In this document: piece by piece, positions 1 through 10,536 of the stretch
Numbering within the stretch: the stretch's first letter is position 1
How the letters are laid out: the number at the start of each line of letters is the position of its first letter
Origin: Chara braunii
Taxonomy: Eukaryota > Streptophyta > Charophyceae > Charales > Characeae
Assembly: GCA_003427395.1 (NCBI GenBank)
Contig: BFEA01000010.1
Coordinates: 6,852,567-6,899,373 of the forward strand
Direction: 5' to 3'
DNA length: 46,807 nucleotides
The notes under the pieces: generated by a model
Databases searched by the model: none
Seen by the model: the letters and a program-made list of their open reading frames with translations, nothing else
Told to the model about the DNA's origin: nothing
Program-made: the position numbers and the translations under genes

Positions 1-46
<46 letters not shown>
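1..46. repeat. (GA)n microsatellite
   Basis: Twenty-three perfect AG dinucleotides open the window, so the true start of the tract lies outside it. Purine-rich sequence follows directly. Confidence 0.97.
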
Positions 47-49
<3 letters not shown>

Positions 50-283
50 CGATACAAGATTGGTTGTGCGGCCCAAGGAAGAAGAAGGCGGCCATGGCCG
101 CGGAGCTCGAACACGGAGAAAGGAGGCAAGAAGACGAACGAGAGAAGAGGAAGGAGGGACGAAGAAGAAGAGGGAAGACATAGCCGGGGTGAAAGAAGAG
201 TAAGGCGAGGAAGGAGAAAGAAAGGAGGAAGAAGAAGAAGGGTGGTGAGGAAGAAGAAAGCGGCAGCCATAGCCGAGTTGGAG
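47..283. repeat. Purine-rich low-complexity DNA, probably LTR-derived
   Basis: This stretch is dominated by GAA/AAG/AGG runs with no usable reading frame. It contains the short hairpin GCGGC-CATG-GCCGC at 88-101 and the related sequence GCAGCCATAGCCG near 264. Close relatives of this motif occur in LTR-type DNA at 12767, 23471, 25327 and 28435, so I infer that this is LTR or leader sequence of element A. LTR ends could not be placed. Confidence 0.4.
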
Positions 284-440
284 GTTGACCAAGGTGTTGA
301 CCACGAGGTTGACCGAAGTTGACTTGGGCGTTGACCCGGGCGTTGACCAAGGCGTTGGCCAAGGTTGACCGGAGCATTGATCGGGGGTTTGACCAGTGTT
401 GACCAAGGCATTGACCAAGGCTGTTGACTGCGACTTTGAC
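284..440. repeat. TTGAC minisatellite (~12 bp, degenerate)
   Basis: Twelve TTGAC pentamers, most of them TTGACC, fall within about 155 bp, often 9 or 12 bp apart. The unit resembles GTTGACCAAGGC, and two further units have drifted to TTGGCC and TTGATC. TTGAC[C/T] is the core of the plant W-box bound by WRKY factors. That resemblance may be incidental to a minisatellite, but the array lies upstream of the gag start at 1007. Confidence 0.85.
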
Positions 441-1006
441 CAAGCTGGAGTTGGTATATTCTCGCCAAGCCCTTAACCTATCCCCTCGCCCTAGTCTGTC
501 TGTCTCTTCTTTCTGCATTGAGTCTCTTCTGTCCAGGTGATAGGAACTCCGTGTATGAGGGATAGAGCCTTGTTGACCAAACCCACACGAGCTGAGTACG
601 GCTAAAGGCCGTGTTTGACGACTCGATTGGCCCGGAAGACACGAACCCTCCCAAGGACCGGTACTGACCGGCGGGCTGCTCGGTGTGGCACGGTAGGCCC
701 AAAATCCGAGTTGTGGGCTGCACAACAGGCTGTCTAAGTCTTGAGAGGACTTGCTGATCGCGTCGTCTTGTCTGCGACATTAAATAATTCCTGAGGAGTT
801 ATGGGGGATCTCCTTAAATGCCTCCTGATCAGCAACAAGTCCTGTAGTGACAGTCATAGTTTAGGTCTAGGCTAGAGACCCTAGTTGACAGGATACTACT
901 TGGGGTTTTGTGGTCCTTCAGACTGAGTCTAGGTCCAGTCAGTCAGGTGCCGAGGTCTAAGTGGTGGTGAGGTTTGGAAGTGTTGTCCAATTGTGCACTT
1001 ATCACC
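441..1006 (+). other. Leader of retroelement A; no gene seen
   Basis: No convincing reading frame or PBS was found. The last ~60 bases (about 948-1009) resemble the DNA before the start of element D near 30258-30319: both have GTCTA-GTGGTG- followed by CTTATCACCATGG. This suggests a shared 5' untranslated leader upstream of gag. Confidence 0.4.
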
Positions 1007-1126
1007 ATGGTTGACACTCGCAGCGGGAAACGCACCATGTCATATAGTGAGGCTCAAGAGGAGCAGGCCGCCGCCATCCTCAGAGAGAGAAAGGAGAAAA
1101 GGAGCTCCTTAGACAGGCAAAGATGA
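1007..1126 (+). pseudogene. Gag N-terminus, element A (39 codons, then stop)
   Basis: An ATG in the context ATCACCATGG opens a 39-codon frame rich in Glu, Gln, Arg and Lys (begins MVDTRSGKRTMSYSEAQ). It stops at 1124-1126. The ATG of the next frame overlaps this stop as ATGA at 1123-1126. The charged helical composition matches the start of retroelement gag polyproteins, and the same leader context precedes element D. I read it as the original start of the polyprotein, now separated from its continuation by a frameshift. A real overlapping arrangement cannot be excluded but is less likely in this decayed setting. Confidence 0.5.
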
Positions 1127-1803
1127 AGATGATAGCCGAGGAGCAGACGGCGAAGAAGAAGAAGCTGGAGGAGGAGATGAAAAGATTGCAACAAGAAGAG
1201 GAGGAGAGAATGAGGGCAGAAGAGTTGAAAGCGAGGATGCCGACCTGGGCCAAAATGAAGAAGGAGAGCAAAGGACAGCTTGTCTTGGTAGACTTAGAAG
1301 TTTTTAGAAGTAGAGTAGGGGCCCCCATAGACTCAGGGGCTACCCGTAGCTATATTAGTCGCAGAGCGTTGAAGAAGTTAAGGCTAGGCTTGAAAGTCCA
1401 GAAGTTGGAAGACCCCATAATCAATATCCTCGCAGACAACCGCACCATGCGTGTTGAGGATTACGTTGAGGGAGTCCAGGCATGTCTGCGTCTTGAGAAA
1501 GATGGCAAGATGGAGAAAGTTCTCCACGCTCTGACTGTCCTCATAGAGGACAACCTCCCTTTTGACATAGTCCTAGGTATGGACTGGGGAGAGGCAGCAG
1601 GGGCCACACTCCACTTGAGAGAGCTCAAGTGTAGGCTCTCTAGTCCATCAGGCGAAGTTAAGACTGCTCGCCTGTTTCATGAGTCCGGAGTAGACCTGAC
1701 ACATTGTTGCCTCAGTGCTCCCTCGTTCGCGCGATTAGTAAAGGAGCAGTTAGAAGAGCAGGTCTTCGTAGCTTACGTTGTCGGACTGGTGGGTCCCGAA
1801 TAA
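1123..1803 (+). pseudogene. Gag coiled-coil fused to retropepsin, element A
   Basis: This 226-residue open frame has two parts. Residues 1-40 are a Lys/Glu-rich coiled coil typical of gag N-termini. From about residue 50 a Ty3/gypsy aspartic protease follows, with active-site motif DSGATRSYIS near residue 71 and the hydrophobic DIVLGMDW segment near residue 150. Between them the capsid and zinc-knuckle portion seen in element D is absent, so the frame looks like the product of an internal deletion that happened to stay in frame. The protease would cleave the gag-pol polyprotein within virus-like particles. No RT follows; the frame stops at 1801-1803 and non-coding repeats begin. The protease itself shows no stop or shift, which is unusual here. 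Confidence 0.8.
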
Positions 1804-2340
1804 CTTCCTATCATTTGAGAGACTGAATATAGACAAATTGTGCACGACAGATAAATCTGGAGAAAGGAAGAAAGAGAGAGAAAAGACAAAGGATTAGGCC
1901 ACAGGAGGGAGTGATGCCCTGGGGTGAGAACCTCAGGAGGAAAGAACCAGCAACGACAAGCAAGTGAGCGCAAGAACCGGGGCATATAGAGCATAGCATG
2001 GGGCCAGGAGGGCCGTTGGAATCAACAAGGCTAAGGCCAAGGGACCCTTGAACCAGCAAACGCGGCACGACGGCTACAAAAGAATGAGGAAGTCGAGAGA
2101 TGGACGGCCCGGAGGCCGTGGGAAGCTAGAGAACAAGGGCCCAACATGGGGGCCACCTACGGGAGCCTTGAGTTGGAGGCCGCGACCAAAGGAACCAGCG
2201 CTCGCAAGGCGCAAGAAAGACAAGGGAAAGGGGTCACCGTGGGGCGGCAAGCGCCCAAAAAACATGGGACACCTTGGGGAAAGGCACCAGGGGCCACGTA
2301 AGACTAAGTAAAATAATGGTATCCGGGACAAAATATATCG
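1804..2340. other. Purine-rich spacer; no gene seen
   Basis: Open frames here (for example 2048-2311) encode only Gly/Arg/Lys/Pro-rich low-complexity sequence without a recognisable domain. No LTR end, PBS or other signal was identified. Confidence 0.5.
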
Positions 2341-2433
2341 GGGACCACCGGCGGGACTAAGTACCAGGGACCACCGGCGGAACTAAGTGTCGGGGACCAC
2401 CGGCGGGACTGAGTGTCAGGGACCATCGATGGG
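2341..2433. repeat. 26 bp tandem repeat, 4 copies
   Basis: Units begin at 2341, 2367, 2393 and 2419 with GGGACCACCGGCGGGACT and end in variants of AAGTGTC. The fourth unit has drifted to GGGACCATCGATGGG. Confidence 0.9.
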
Positions 2434-2514
2434 AAAATGGCGGGGACATGTGAAAATCTCAAGAAGGAATGGCGGCACCACATGAGGGAAAATAATAAAG
2501 GCAAGGTGCACTGT

Positions 2515-4720
2515 CAAGATCGAGATCTTGACGGCCAAGAATATTAGCACCACCAGTGGGAGCAAATAGAGAGGCAAAAAGGAAAAAGAAAAGCAAAGAA
2601 ACATGATGTGGGAGGCATGGGAGCAATCCGAAAAATCTCGGATCAGCCTCCCTCAAGAAAATGGAGTCAAAAGAAACCCCATGTGAAAAATAGGCCTCCG
2701 GGAGAAAATCGGAGTAGAAGGGCCATTGTGGGAGAAAGATAGGAGTAAAAGGAAACTCTCATGGGCATGAGAAGGCAATTATTGCAGTCCGAGATATATC
2801 GGACTGCACCTTGGGCATAGGAAGGGCCAAAACTAAGAGGAAAAACCTAGGAAAGGGCCTTAATGGCCACTTGACACTTGACATGCTAGAGAAAAGAGAG
2901 AAAAGAAAAGAAAATATGGGAGAATAAGACAAAAAGGGTGAGAGGGAGTGAGTGAGTTGGCCGTCGGTAGGGACTTCTACAAGTAGGGACTGGCAGGTCC
3001 CTACTGTCCAAGAAAGGAGGAAAAAGAAAATAAAAGAAAAGAGAAAAGAAAAGATAAAAGAAAAATGCCTTAACGGTAAAAAACGGCCACTTGGGAAGAT
3101 ACATCCGTGACCAGATTCATTCTGGAATATGGCGGTTACAATGGACTTTGATTTTCTTTGATTTTTGCAGAGAAAATCAAAGAAAATCAAGGCCCCATGC
3201 AATGAAATAAAACGGATTGCATAGGGAAGAAGAAACACATGTTTTAGATGCATCCGGAGCCAAAATTGAGTCCGGATGCACTTGGGAGTTGGCCGTTTTC
3301 TTTTCTTTCAAGTAAGGGCTAGTTGTGGGGCATTGGGGCTAGGGAATTGACCCCTATTGCAGTCCGAGTTGCAACAGATTGCATGGGGGAGGAGGAACAC
3401 ATGTTTTTCGTGCATTGTGAGCTAATATTGAACCTGAATGTACTTAGAAATCAAACGCTTCATTTTCTTTTAGCATGGGGCAAGTTGTGGGGCTGTGGGA
3501 CTAAGAGAATGGCCGTGGTTGCAGTCCGAGAAATAACCGACTGCATGGGGGTGCCTAGGCCAAGGGAAAATGAGCCACGACAAACCCAAAAGACTAGAAA
3601 GGAGCAATTTCGACATGAGGCAAGAGGAGACGGTAAAACGGCAACAGTGAAATGAGATCTCATGGCCTAGAAAAATCGGCACACATGTTGTACCTAAGGG
3701 AGAGATAATGGGACTGCCAAGGGCAAGAAGGCCCCAAAATAAAAATGGGACACCGTCCGGGATGTTGCTGAGGACAAAGTGGGCCCAAATAATAAAAGTC
3801 GAAAAACGGGGCACGCGTCGGTGGGACTATCGGCGGGACTAGAAAATGGAACTAGTATGAAGGAAAGTGGCGGGGACTTGGGATGTCCCAGGGGAACCAT
3901 GGGCCAACGCAAGAAATAATGGCGCAAGCCGACGGCACCGTCGAGATCAAGGATCTAGACGGTGGAAAATATTAGCGCCATTAGTGCAAGCACTAGTGGG
4001 GGCAAGTGGGAGAGTCATGAGGAGAAAAGAAAGCAAAATAATAATGTTGGGAGGGTTGCCCAGCAGTCCAAAATATCTCGGACTCGCTAGGCATGAGAAA
4101 ATAGAGCCTCAAGAGCCTTAACATGAGAAAAAGGTTGTCCTTAGAAAATCGGAGCAAAGGGGGCTCAAAAGTGGACAAAAAGAGGCAAAATTGAGCCCTC
4201 TAGGACCATGGGGGTGCCATTGTTGAAACCCGAGGTATAAGGAATGAGACAAAAAGAGGCCCCAAGGCCTAGAAAGAGGGTGCACAATAGTCTGACACTT
4301 GTCACAACTGAAATAAAAGAGAAAGAAAGAAAAATGAGAGAAAAAAAAGACAGGGAATGAGACAAAAAAAGAATGTGCTGGCCTATTGGGACCTGCACAG
4401 TAGGGACTGACAGGTCCCAACTGTGAGCTCATCCCTCCTAGAATGAGGGAGGCAATCCGGATTGCAGAGATCCCAAGGGTCATATCTCAACAAAATCTGA
4501 ATTAAAAAGAAGAAAATGAGAGAAAATGCAAAAGAGAAATGGTCGGTTTTCTTTTGGACCATGGATCGTAGATTAGATCTCATGGTGGAGAGGAACTAGC
4601 CGTTTTTTGTGAGCCAGCTCGGCTAGCTCCGGAATGAGGTGGCAGCCCAAAATGGAAAGAAACAAAAGAGGAAAAAGAATAAAACTGTGCATTTGGCTCA
4701 AAAAGAGAGCCAGATGCACC
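2515..4720. repeat. Diverged ~1.45 kb tandem duplication, non-coding
   Basis: The block starting near 2515 (AGATCGAGATCTTGACGG, then AATATTAGC, GGAGAAAATCGGAG) recurs in the same order from about 3930 (AGATCAAGGATCTAGACGG, AATATTAGC, TTAGAAAATCGGAG). Further matching landmarks are a GAGACAAAAA tract (2928 and 4245/4359) and a hairpin built on AGTAGGGACTG-CAGGTCC (2982 and 4391). Divergence is heavy and indels are common. No protein frame is conserved between copies. Confidence 0.7.
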
Positions 4721-5035
4721 AAAAATTGAAAAGTGGACTTAGGGGCTCAAAATTGAAGCAAGGGCTACTTGGGGGTGGCACAAAATATTGCTGGCCTTGG
4801 ATCTCGGCCAGATCCAAGGCTGGAAATGTGCCACTCCATAGGAAAATATCTCGGCCTACCAAAAATGGGATACAAACTGAAAAAATTGAGAAAAGGCCCA
4901 GTAGGCCTTTTTCTCTCAAGTAAAGTTGCCCCTTGGGCGGTAGGAGAAATTAGGACTCAAGGGGGCAACATTTTTGAGGTGAAAAGGAGGCCGAAGTAGG
5001 CCAAGAGGCAATCCGAGTTGGTACCAACCACTCGG
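2626..5035. other. Cluster of hairpins with differing stems
   Basis: Inverted repeats seen by eye: 2626-2643 (ATCCGA/TCGGAT), 2784-2807 (GCAGTCCGA/TCGGACTGC), 2982-3005 (AGTAGGGA/TCCCTACT), 3250-3279 (GCATCCGGA/TCCGGATGC), 4065-4084 (AGTCC/GGACT), 4388-4418 (GGGACCT/AGGTCCC), 4689-4717 (GCATTTGGCTC/GAGCCAGATGC, one G-T pair), 4795-4819 (CCTTGGATCT/AGATCCAAGG) and 5013-5035 (CCGAG/CTCGG). Stems are 5-11 bp. Corresponding hairpins of the duplicated block, 2626 and 4065, have different stem bases on both sides. Confidence 0.75.
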
Positions 5036-5615
5036 ACTGCATGTATTTCGCCAAAAAGAGGCCTGGTACCTCCGGAAGGGCCTAGTGGGGGAATTTTGCC
5101 TTGGGGGTACCTCGGTTCACCTCAAGGCACATGGGGAGGCCCATGGGCTGACCGGACTGCTGGTTTCAGCCTACATAAGCTGGGAATTCAGTCCGCCACT
5201 TTCAGAATTGCATGAGGAGTGCCCATGCTGCCCAAGTGAGCTCACATGATCACTCTTTCACTTGGAGAGAGGGGAGGGGAACCCATGCCAGTTTAGGAGC
5301 TTGGTGGAGGCCATGAGTTAGGGAGAGGAGCTCTAGAGACTAGTGGTAGTGAGGCTGGCCTTAGGGAGGTGATCCGCCATAGCCCTCTGTGTGTGAGGAG
5401 GAAGAGAGGCTAGAGGGAGTCCCATTTGCCCTCCTAGAGGGGAGGACTCCATAACTATGGTGATTGGAGCTTGTGGTAGCTTGGGGGAAAGTGAGAGAGG
5501 AAGGAGAGAGGCTTGAAGAAGAAGGAGGCCACAGCCAAGAAGGTGTTTTGTGCAAGGAGGAAGAAGCCTCATCAAGATTGAGACATCATCTCCAAGAATT
5601 AACAAGGTGAGTGGA
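4721..5615. other. Non-coding DNA; no gene seen
   Basis: Apart from two of the hairpins listed above and GA-rich tracts, I see no gene, terminus or repeat family. Open frames in this stretch are short and lack domain motifs. Confidence 0.5.
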
Positions 5616-5790
5616 AGAAAGAGGATGCTTCTTCTTCCTCTTCTTCTTCTTCCTTTTCTTCTTCTTTCCCTTCTTTTTTTTTTTTTTTTTTTTCTTCTTC
5701 TTCTTCTTCCTCCTCTTCCTCTTCTTATTCCTCTTCTTCTTCTTCTTCTTCTTCTCCTTCTTCATCTTCTTCTTCCTATTGGGCTACTCA
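5616..5790. repeat. (CTT)n / poly-T pyrimidine tract
   Basis: Imperfect CTT/TCC microsatellite with an uninterrupted T run near 5673-5692. Frames reading Leu or Phe homopolymers across it are artefacts of composition. Confidence 0.95.
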
Positions 5791-5799
5791 AACTCTTTC

Positions 5800-7915
5800 T
5801 TTTCAGTCACACACTAGTACGTAGTGCTCCGATTCTCCTATGGATGATCTCATGCTCAACACTTGTGATTTGGGCTACTCAAACTCTTGTTTTTCACTCA
5901 CGCACGAGTAGGTAGTGCTCCGATTCTTCTATGGATGATCTCATGCTCAATACTTGTGATTTGGCCTAGTGTAGATCTTGCTTTTCACTCACATACTAGT
6001 AGGTGATGCTCCGATTCTTTTATGGATGATCTCATGCTCAACACTTGTGATTTGGGCTACTGAACCTCTTGTTTTTCACTCATACACTAGTAGGTAGTGC
6101 TCCGATTCTTCTATGGATGATCTCATGCTCAACACTTGTGATTTGGGCTACTCAAACTCTTGTTTTTCACTCACACACTAGTAGGTAGTGTTCCGATTGT
6201 TCTATGGATGATCTCATGCTCAATACTTGTGATTTGGCCTAGTGTAGATCTTGTTTTTCACTCACATACTAGTAGGTGATGCTCCGATTCTTTCATGGAT
6301 GATCTCATGCTCAATACTTGTGGTTTGGCCTAGTGTAGATCTTGCTTTTCACTCACATGCTAGTAGGAGATCCTCCGATTCTTCCATGGATGATCTCTTG
6401 CTCAAATCTTGTGATATAACCTCGTGTAACTCTTGCATTTCACTCACACACTAGTAGGTGATACTCCGATTCTTTCATGGATGATCTTATGATCAATACT
6501 AGTGATTTGGCCTAGTGTAGATCTTGCTTTTCACTCACATGTTAGTAGGAGATCCTCCGATTCTTCCATGGATGATCTCTTGCTCAAATTTTGTGATGTA
6601 GCCTAGTGTAACTCTTGCATTTCACTCACACACTAGTAGGTGATGCTCCAATTCCTTCATGGATGGTATCATGCTCAGTACCTGTGATTTGGCCTACTTC
6701 AACTCTTGCATTTCACTTACATGCTAGTAGGAGATCCTCAGATTCTTCCATGGATGATCTCTTGCTCAATACATGTGATATAGCCTAGTATAACTCTTGA
6801 TTTTCACTCACATGCTAGTAGGAGATGTTTCGATTCTTCCATGGATGATCTCATGTTCAATTCTTGTGATTTGGGCTACTTCAACTCTTGCATTTCACTC
6901 ACATGCTAGTAGGAGATGCTTCGATTCTTCTATGGATGATCTCATGTTCAATTCTTGTGATTTGGGTTACTTCAACTCTTGCATTTCACTCACATGCTAG
7001 TTTTAGATGCTCCGATTCGTCTATGGATGATCTCGTGTTCAATTCTTGTGATTTGGGCTACTTCAACTATTGCATTTCACTTACATGCTAAGTAGGGGAT
7101 CCTCCGATTCGTCCATGGATGATCTCTTGCTCAATACATGTGATATAGCCTAGTGTAACTCTTGATTTCCACTCGCATGCTAATAGGAGATGCTCTGATT
7201 CTTCCATGGATGATCTCTTGCTCAAATCTTGTGATATAGCCTAGTGTAGATCTTGATTTTCACTCACATGCTAGTAGAAGATGCTCCGATTCTTTTATGG
7301 ATGATCGCATGCTCAATACCTGTGAATTGGTCTAGTATAGATCTTGTTTTTCACTCACATGCTAGTAGGAGATGCTCCGATTCTTTCATGGATGATCTCA
7401 TGCTCAATACTTATAATTTGGTCTAGTGTAGATCTTGCTTTTCACTCATATGCTAGTAGGAGATGCTCTGATTCTTCCATGGATGATCTCTTGCTCAGAT
7501 CTTGTGATATAGCCCAGTGTAACTTTTGCATTTCACTCACACACTAGTAGGAGATGCTCCGATTCTTCCATGGATGATCTCTTGTTCAATAATTGTGATT
7601 TGGGCTACTTCAACTCTTGCTTTTCACTCACACACTAGTAGGAGATGCTCCGATTCTTCTATGGATGATTTCATGATCAATCCTTGTGATATGGGCTACT
7701 TCAACTCTTGCTTTTCACTCCCATACTAGTAGGTGATGCTCCGATTCCTCTATGGATGATCTCATGCTCAATACGTGTGATTTGGTATAATGTAAGTCTT
7801 GATTTTCACCCATATGCTAGTAGGAAATACTCTGATTTTTCCATAAGCGATTTCGTGCTCAAGACTTGTGTTTTGGGACTAGTCTAGCTTGTGCTTTCCA
7901 CTCACATAGTAGATA
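5800..7915. repeat. 91 bp satellite, about 23 tandem copies
   Basis: The landmark GCTCCGATTC recurs at 5826, 5917 and 6008, an exact 91 bp period, and continues to about 7910. Units contain ATGGATGATCTCATGCTCAA, GTGATTTGGGCTACT and TTTTCACTCACA. Because 91 is not a multiple of 3, translated frames cycle and give spurious ~67-residue open frames roughly two units long. Variants fall into subtypes: early copies carry CTCAAACTC, later ones CTTCAACTC or TGTAGATCTTG. Confidence 0.97.
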
Positions 7916-8098
7916 ACGACATTCCATTTCAAACTGGGTTGCGTGCATGAGCCATGGGCAAGTGTTTGAGCAAGTCTCACTCACATACATGGCTCAACTC
8001 TCACATGATGGCAGTCTATTTCAACCTTGGTTGCATACATGAGCCATGGGCATGTGTTTGAGCAAGTCTCACACACATACATTGCTCAACTCTCACAT
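7916..8098. repeat. 92 bp satellite variant, 2 copies
   Basis: TTGCGTGCATGAGCCATGGG at 7939 and TTGCATACATGAGCCATGGG at 8031 define a 92 bp period. Each unit also has TTTGAGCAAGTCTCAC and GCTCAACTCTCACATGATG. The head (GACATTCCATTTCAAACT) aligns with the heads of both neighbouring satellites (GATGTTCCGGTTCATACT), so this is a diverged relative. Confidence 0.85.
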
Positions 8099-9420
8099 GA
8101 TGATGTTCCGGTTCATGCTTAGTTGATCTTTCCTCCATGTGCAAGTGCCTTTCACTAGTTCTAGCTTCTCATTGTCAAGATCATGTGTGTTGTGATGTTC
8201 CGGTTCATACTTAGTTGATCTTTCCTCTATATGCATGTGCTTTTCATTAGTTCAATCTTCGCATTGTCAAGTTCGTGAACGTTGTAATGTTCCGGTTCAT
8301 ACTTAGTTGATCTCTCCTCCATGTGCATGTGCTTTTCATTGGTTCAACTTTCTCACTGTCAAATTCGTGAGTGTTGTAGTGTCCCAGTTCATACTTAGTT
8401 GATCTTTCCTCCATGTGCATGTGCCCTTCACTAGTTCAATTTTCACATTGTCAAGTTCGTGAGTGTTGTAATGTTCCGGTTCGTACTTAGTTGATCTTTC
8501 CTTCATGTGCATGTACCTTTCACTAGTTCAATCTTCTCATTGTTAAGTTCATGTGCGTTGTGATGTTCCGGTTCATACTTAGTTGATCCTTCCTTCATGT
8601 GCATGTGCTTTTTACTAGTTCAATCTTCTCATTGTCAAATTCATGTGTGTTGTAGTGTTCCGGTTCCTACCTAGGTGATCCTTCCTACATGTGCATGTGC
8701 TCTTCATTAGTTCAAACTTCTCATTGTCAAGTTCATGTGTGTTGTAGTGTTCCGGTTCATACTTAGTTGATCTTTCTTCTATGTGCATGTGCCCTTCACT
8801 AGTTCAATCTTTCCGTTGTCAAGTTCATGTGTGTTGTGATGTTCCGGTTCATACTTAGTTGATCTCTCCTCCATGTGCATATGCTTTTCATTGGTTCAAT
8901 CTTCCATTGTCTAGTTCGTGAGTGTTGTGATGTTCCGGTCCATACTTAGTTGATCTTTTCTCCATGTGCATGTGCCTTTCAATAGTTCAGTCTTCTCATT
9001 GTCTAGTTCATGTATGTTGTGATGTGTCGATTCATACTTAGTTGATCTTTCCCCTATGTGCGTGCTCTTCATTAGTTCAATCTTCCCATTGTCAAGTTCA
9101 TGTGTGTGGTGATGTTCCGGTTCATACTTAGTTGATCTCTCCTCCATGAGCATGTGCTTTTCATTGGTTTAATCTTCCCATTGTCAAGTTCGTGAGTGTC
9201 GTGATGTTTCGGTTCATACTTAGTTGATTTTTTCTCCATATGCATGTGCTTTTCACTAGTTCAATCTTCTCATTGTCAAGATCGTGAGTGTTGTAGTGTT
9301 CCGGTTCATACTTAGCTGATCTTTTCTCCATGTGCATGTGCCTTTCACTAGTTCAAGCTTCTCATTGTCAACTACATGTGCATTGTAGTATTCCAATTCA
9401 TACTTAGTTGATCCTTCACT
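8099..9420. repeat. 91 bp satellite, second subfamily, about 14 copies
   Basis: Units begin GATGTTCCGGTTCATACTTA and continue with GTTGATCTTTCCTCCATGTG, TTTTCACTAGTTCAATCTTC and CATTGTCAAGTTC. Successive heads at 8103 and 8194 are 91 bp apart. The first ~25 bp resemble the first subfamily (GATGCTCCGATTCTTCTATG), the rest does not. Minus-strand open frames with ~30-residue periodicity are by-products of the repeat. Confidence 0.96.
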
Positions 9421-9482
9421 ATGGGATGGGTGACCGACATTTGGCTACTACTACGGGGAGATGATTTGATTAGGAATAGAAT

Positions 9483-9485
<3 letters not shown>

Positions 9486-9515
<30 letters not shown>
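9486..9515. repeat. (CT)n microsatellite
   Basis: About 15 perfect CT units, directly after the satellite block. Confidence 0.97.
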
Positions 9516-9517
<2 letters not shown>

Positions 9518-10536
9518 ACTTTTTTTCTCTCTCCCCCTCTTCATCTTGCCCCCTTTCTCCCTTCCCCTCACTTGGCATACGACTAACCCTTCTCCCCTCA
9601 CTTGTTACATTGCCAGGGTGCGAACGGTAAAAGAAATTAGACCTCACTTGGTGGAGAAAGAGGGCAAGGGGAAGGTAGCCGGTCCCTTGTGCCACCAAGA
9701 AGGCAAAGGAAATAACGTTTGAAAGAGTGGGGAAAAGGCGGAATCCGGGAGAAAGTATAAGTTGAAGAAAGGTCAGTTTGACTCAACCATTTTCCCGACT
9801 GCATGACTATGAGAAGAGGATGGGCTGATTGAGCAGAAGAAAGGGAACAAAGAGCAGCCAAAGAGCATGGAAAGATAGGCATGTGGGAAGGGCTATGTGT
9901 TGGCCCCCAATGGCGGATTATACGGATCTTTGCTTTGTGTGGGATTGTTCAAGTAAGTGATGGCTAGGGATGCTTTGAGCGGAATAGGACCGGGAGGAAC
10001 CGGGCGGCAAATGAGAAGGGAAGAGGGGCATAGGGGCTACGGGACCCTTAGCACAAACCAACCCATGAAAATGACCTTTGCGTTTGAGACTTGGAGTGCA
10101 AATGAGAGAATGAAGTGCAATCTTGCCAAGGGAAATGTGAAGTTGTGTGTGCATGCATGTGAAGGCCCCGAAAGGACTAAGGGGCCTGCGTCAATAGGAG
10201 TGAATGAAATGTAGGCGACCGGATGGGTGCCTAGAGGCGAGGGGGAGGACGGCCTCGCCGCACCCCGGTGACTCCATAGGATCACAATGCTTAGGGAAAT
10301 GGTGTGCGGCCTAAGGATGACGCTTAGCCTACGCACAAGAGAGGAGAAAATCTCAAAGAACCCTTGCCTGCGTATTGGAAAGAGCAATTGCCTGAGAACA
10401 TAACCAAGAATCCAAAAAAAATTCAGCACTGTGGAATGACGAGCAAGACTACCACCCGGCGTGAGGGGTGAGCTACATGCCCAATGTCAAAGCTCTCTCG
10501 CGCGATGGCCCACCCCCATCCATCTCAAAGCACTAG
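9516..10536. other. No gene recognised
   Basis: Unassigned DNA between the satellites and element B. The only structure noted is a 7 bp hairpin at 10163-10187 (AGGCCCC/GGGGCCT). No open frame shows a domain motif. Confidence 0.5.

Noticed and set aside
2048-2311. 87-residue basic Gly/Arg/Lys-rich frame
   Set aside because: Low-complexity composition, no domain, no counterpart in the duplicated block.
5611-5915. Open frames rich in Leu or Phe over the CTT tract
   Set aside because: They are direct translations of a pyrimidine microsatellite.
6251-7729. Repeated ~67-residue open frames (FTHMLVGDA...)
   Set aside because: Each spans two 91 bp satellite units; the period is not a multiple of three and no frame is maintained.
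8911-9153. Minus-strand frame with ~30-residue repeats
   Set aside because: Satellite by-product, no start context and broken in neighbouring units.
5800-9420. CRISPR-like array
   Set aside because: Repeats are contiguous with no unique spacers and the context is eukaryotic.
10037-10429. 130-residue minus-strand hydrophobic frame
   Set aside because: No recognisable family, no signals, and the region shows no other evidence of coding.
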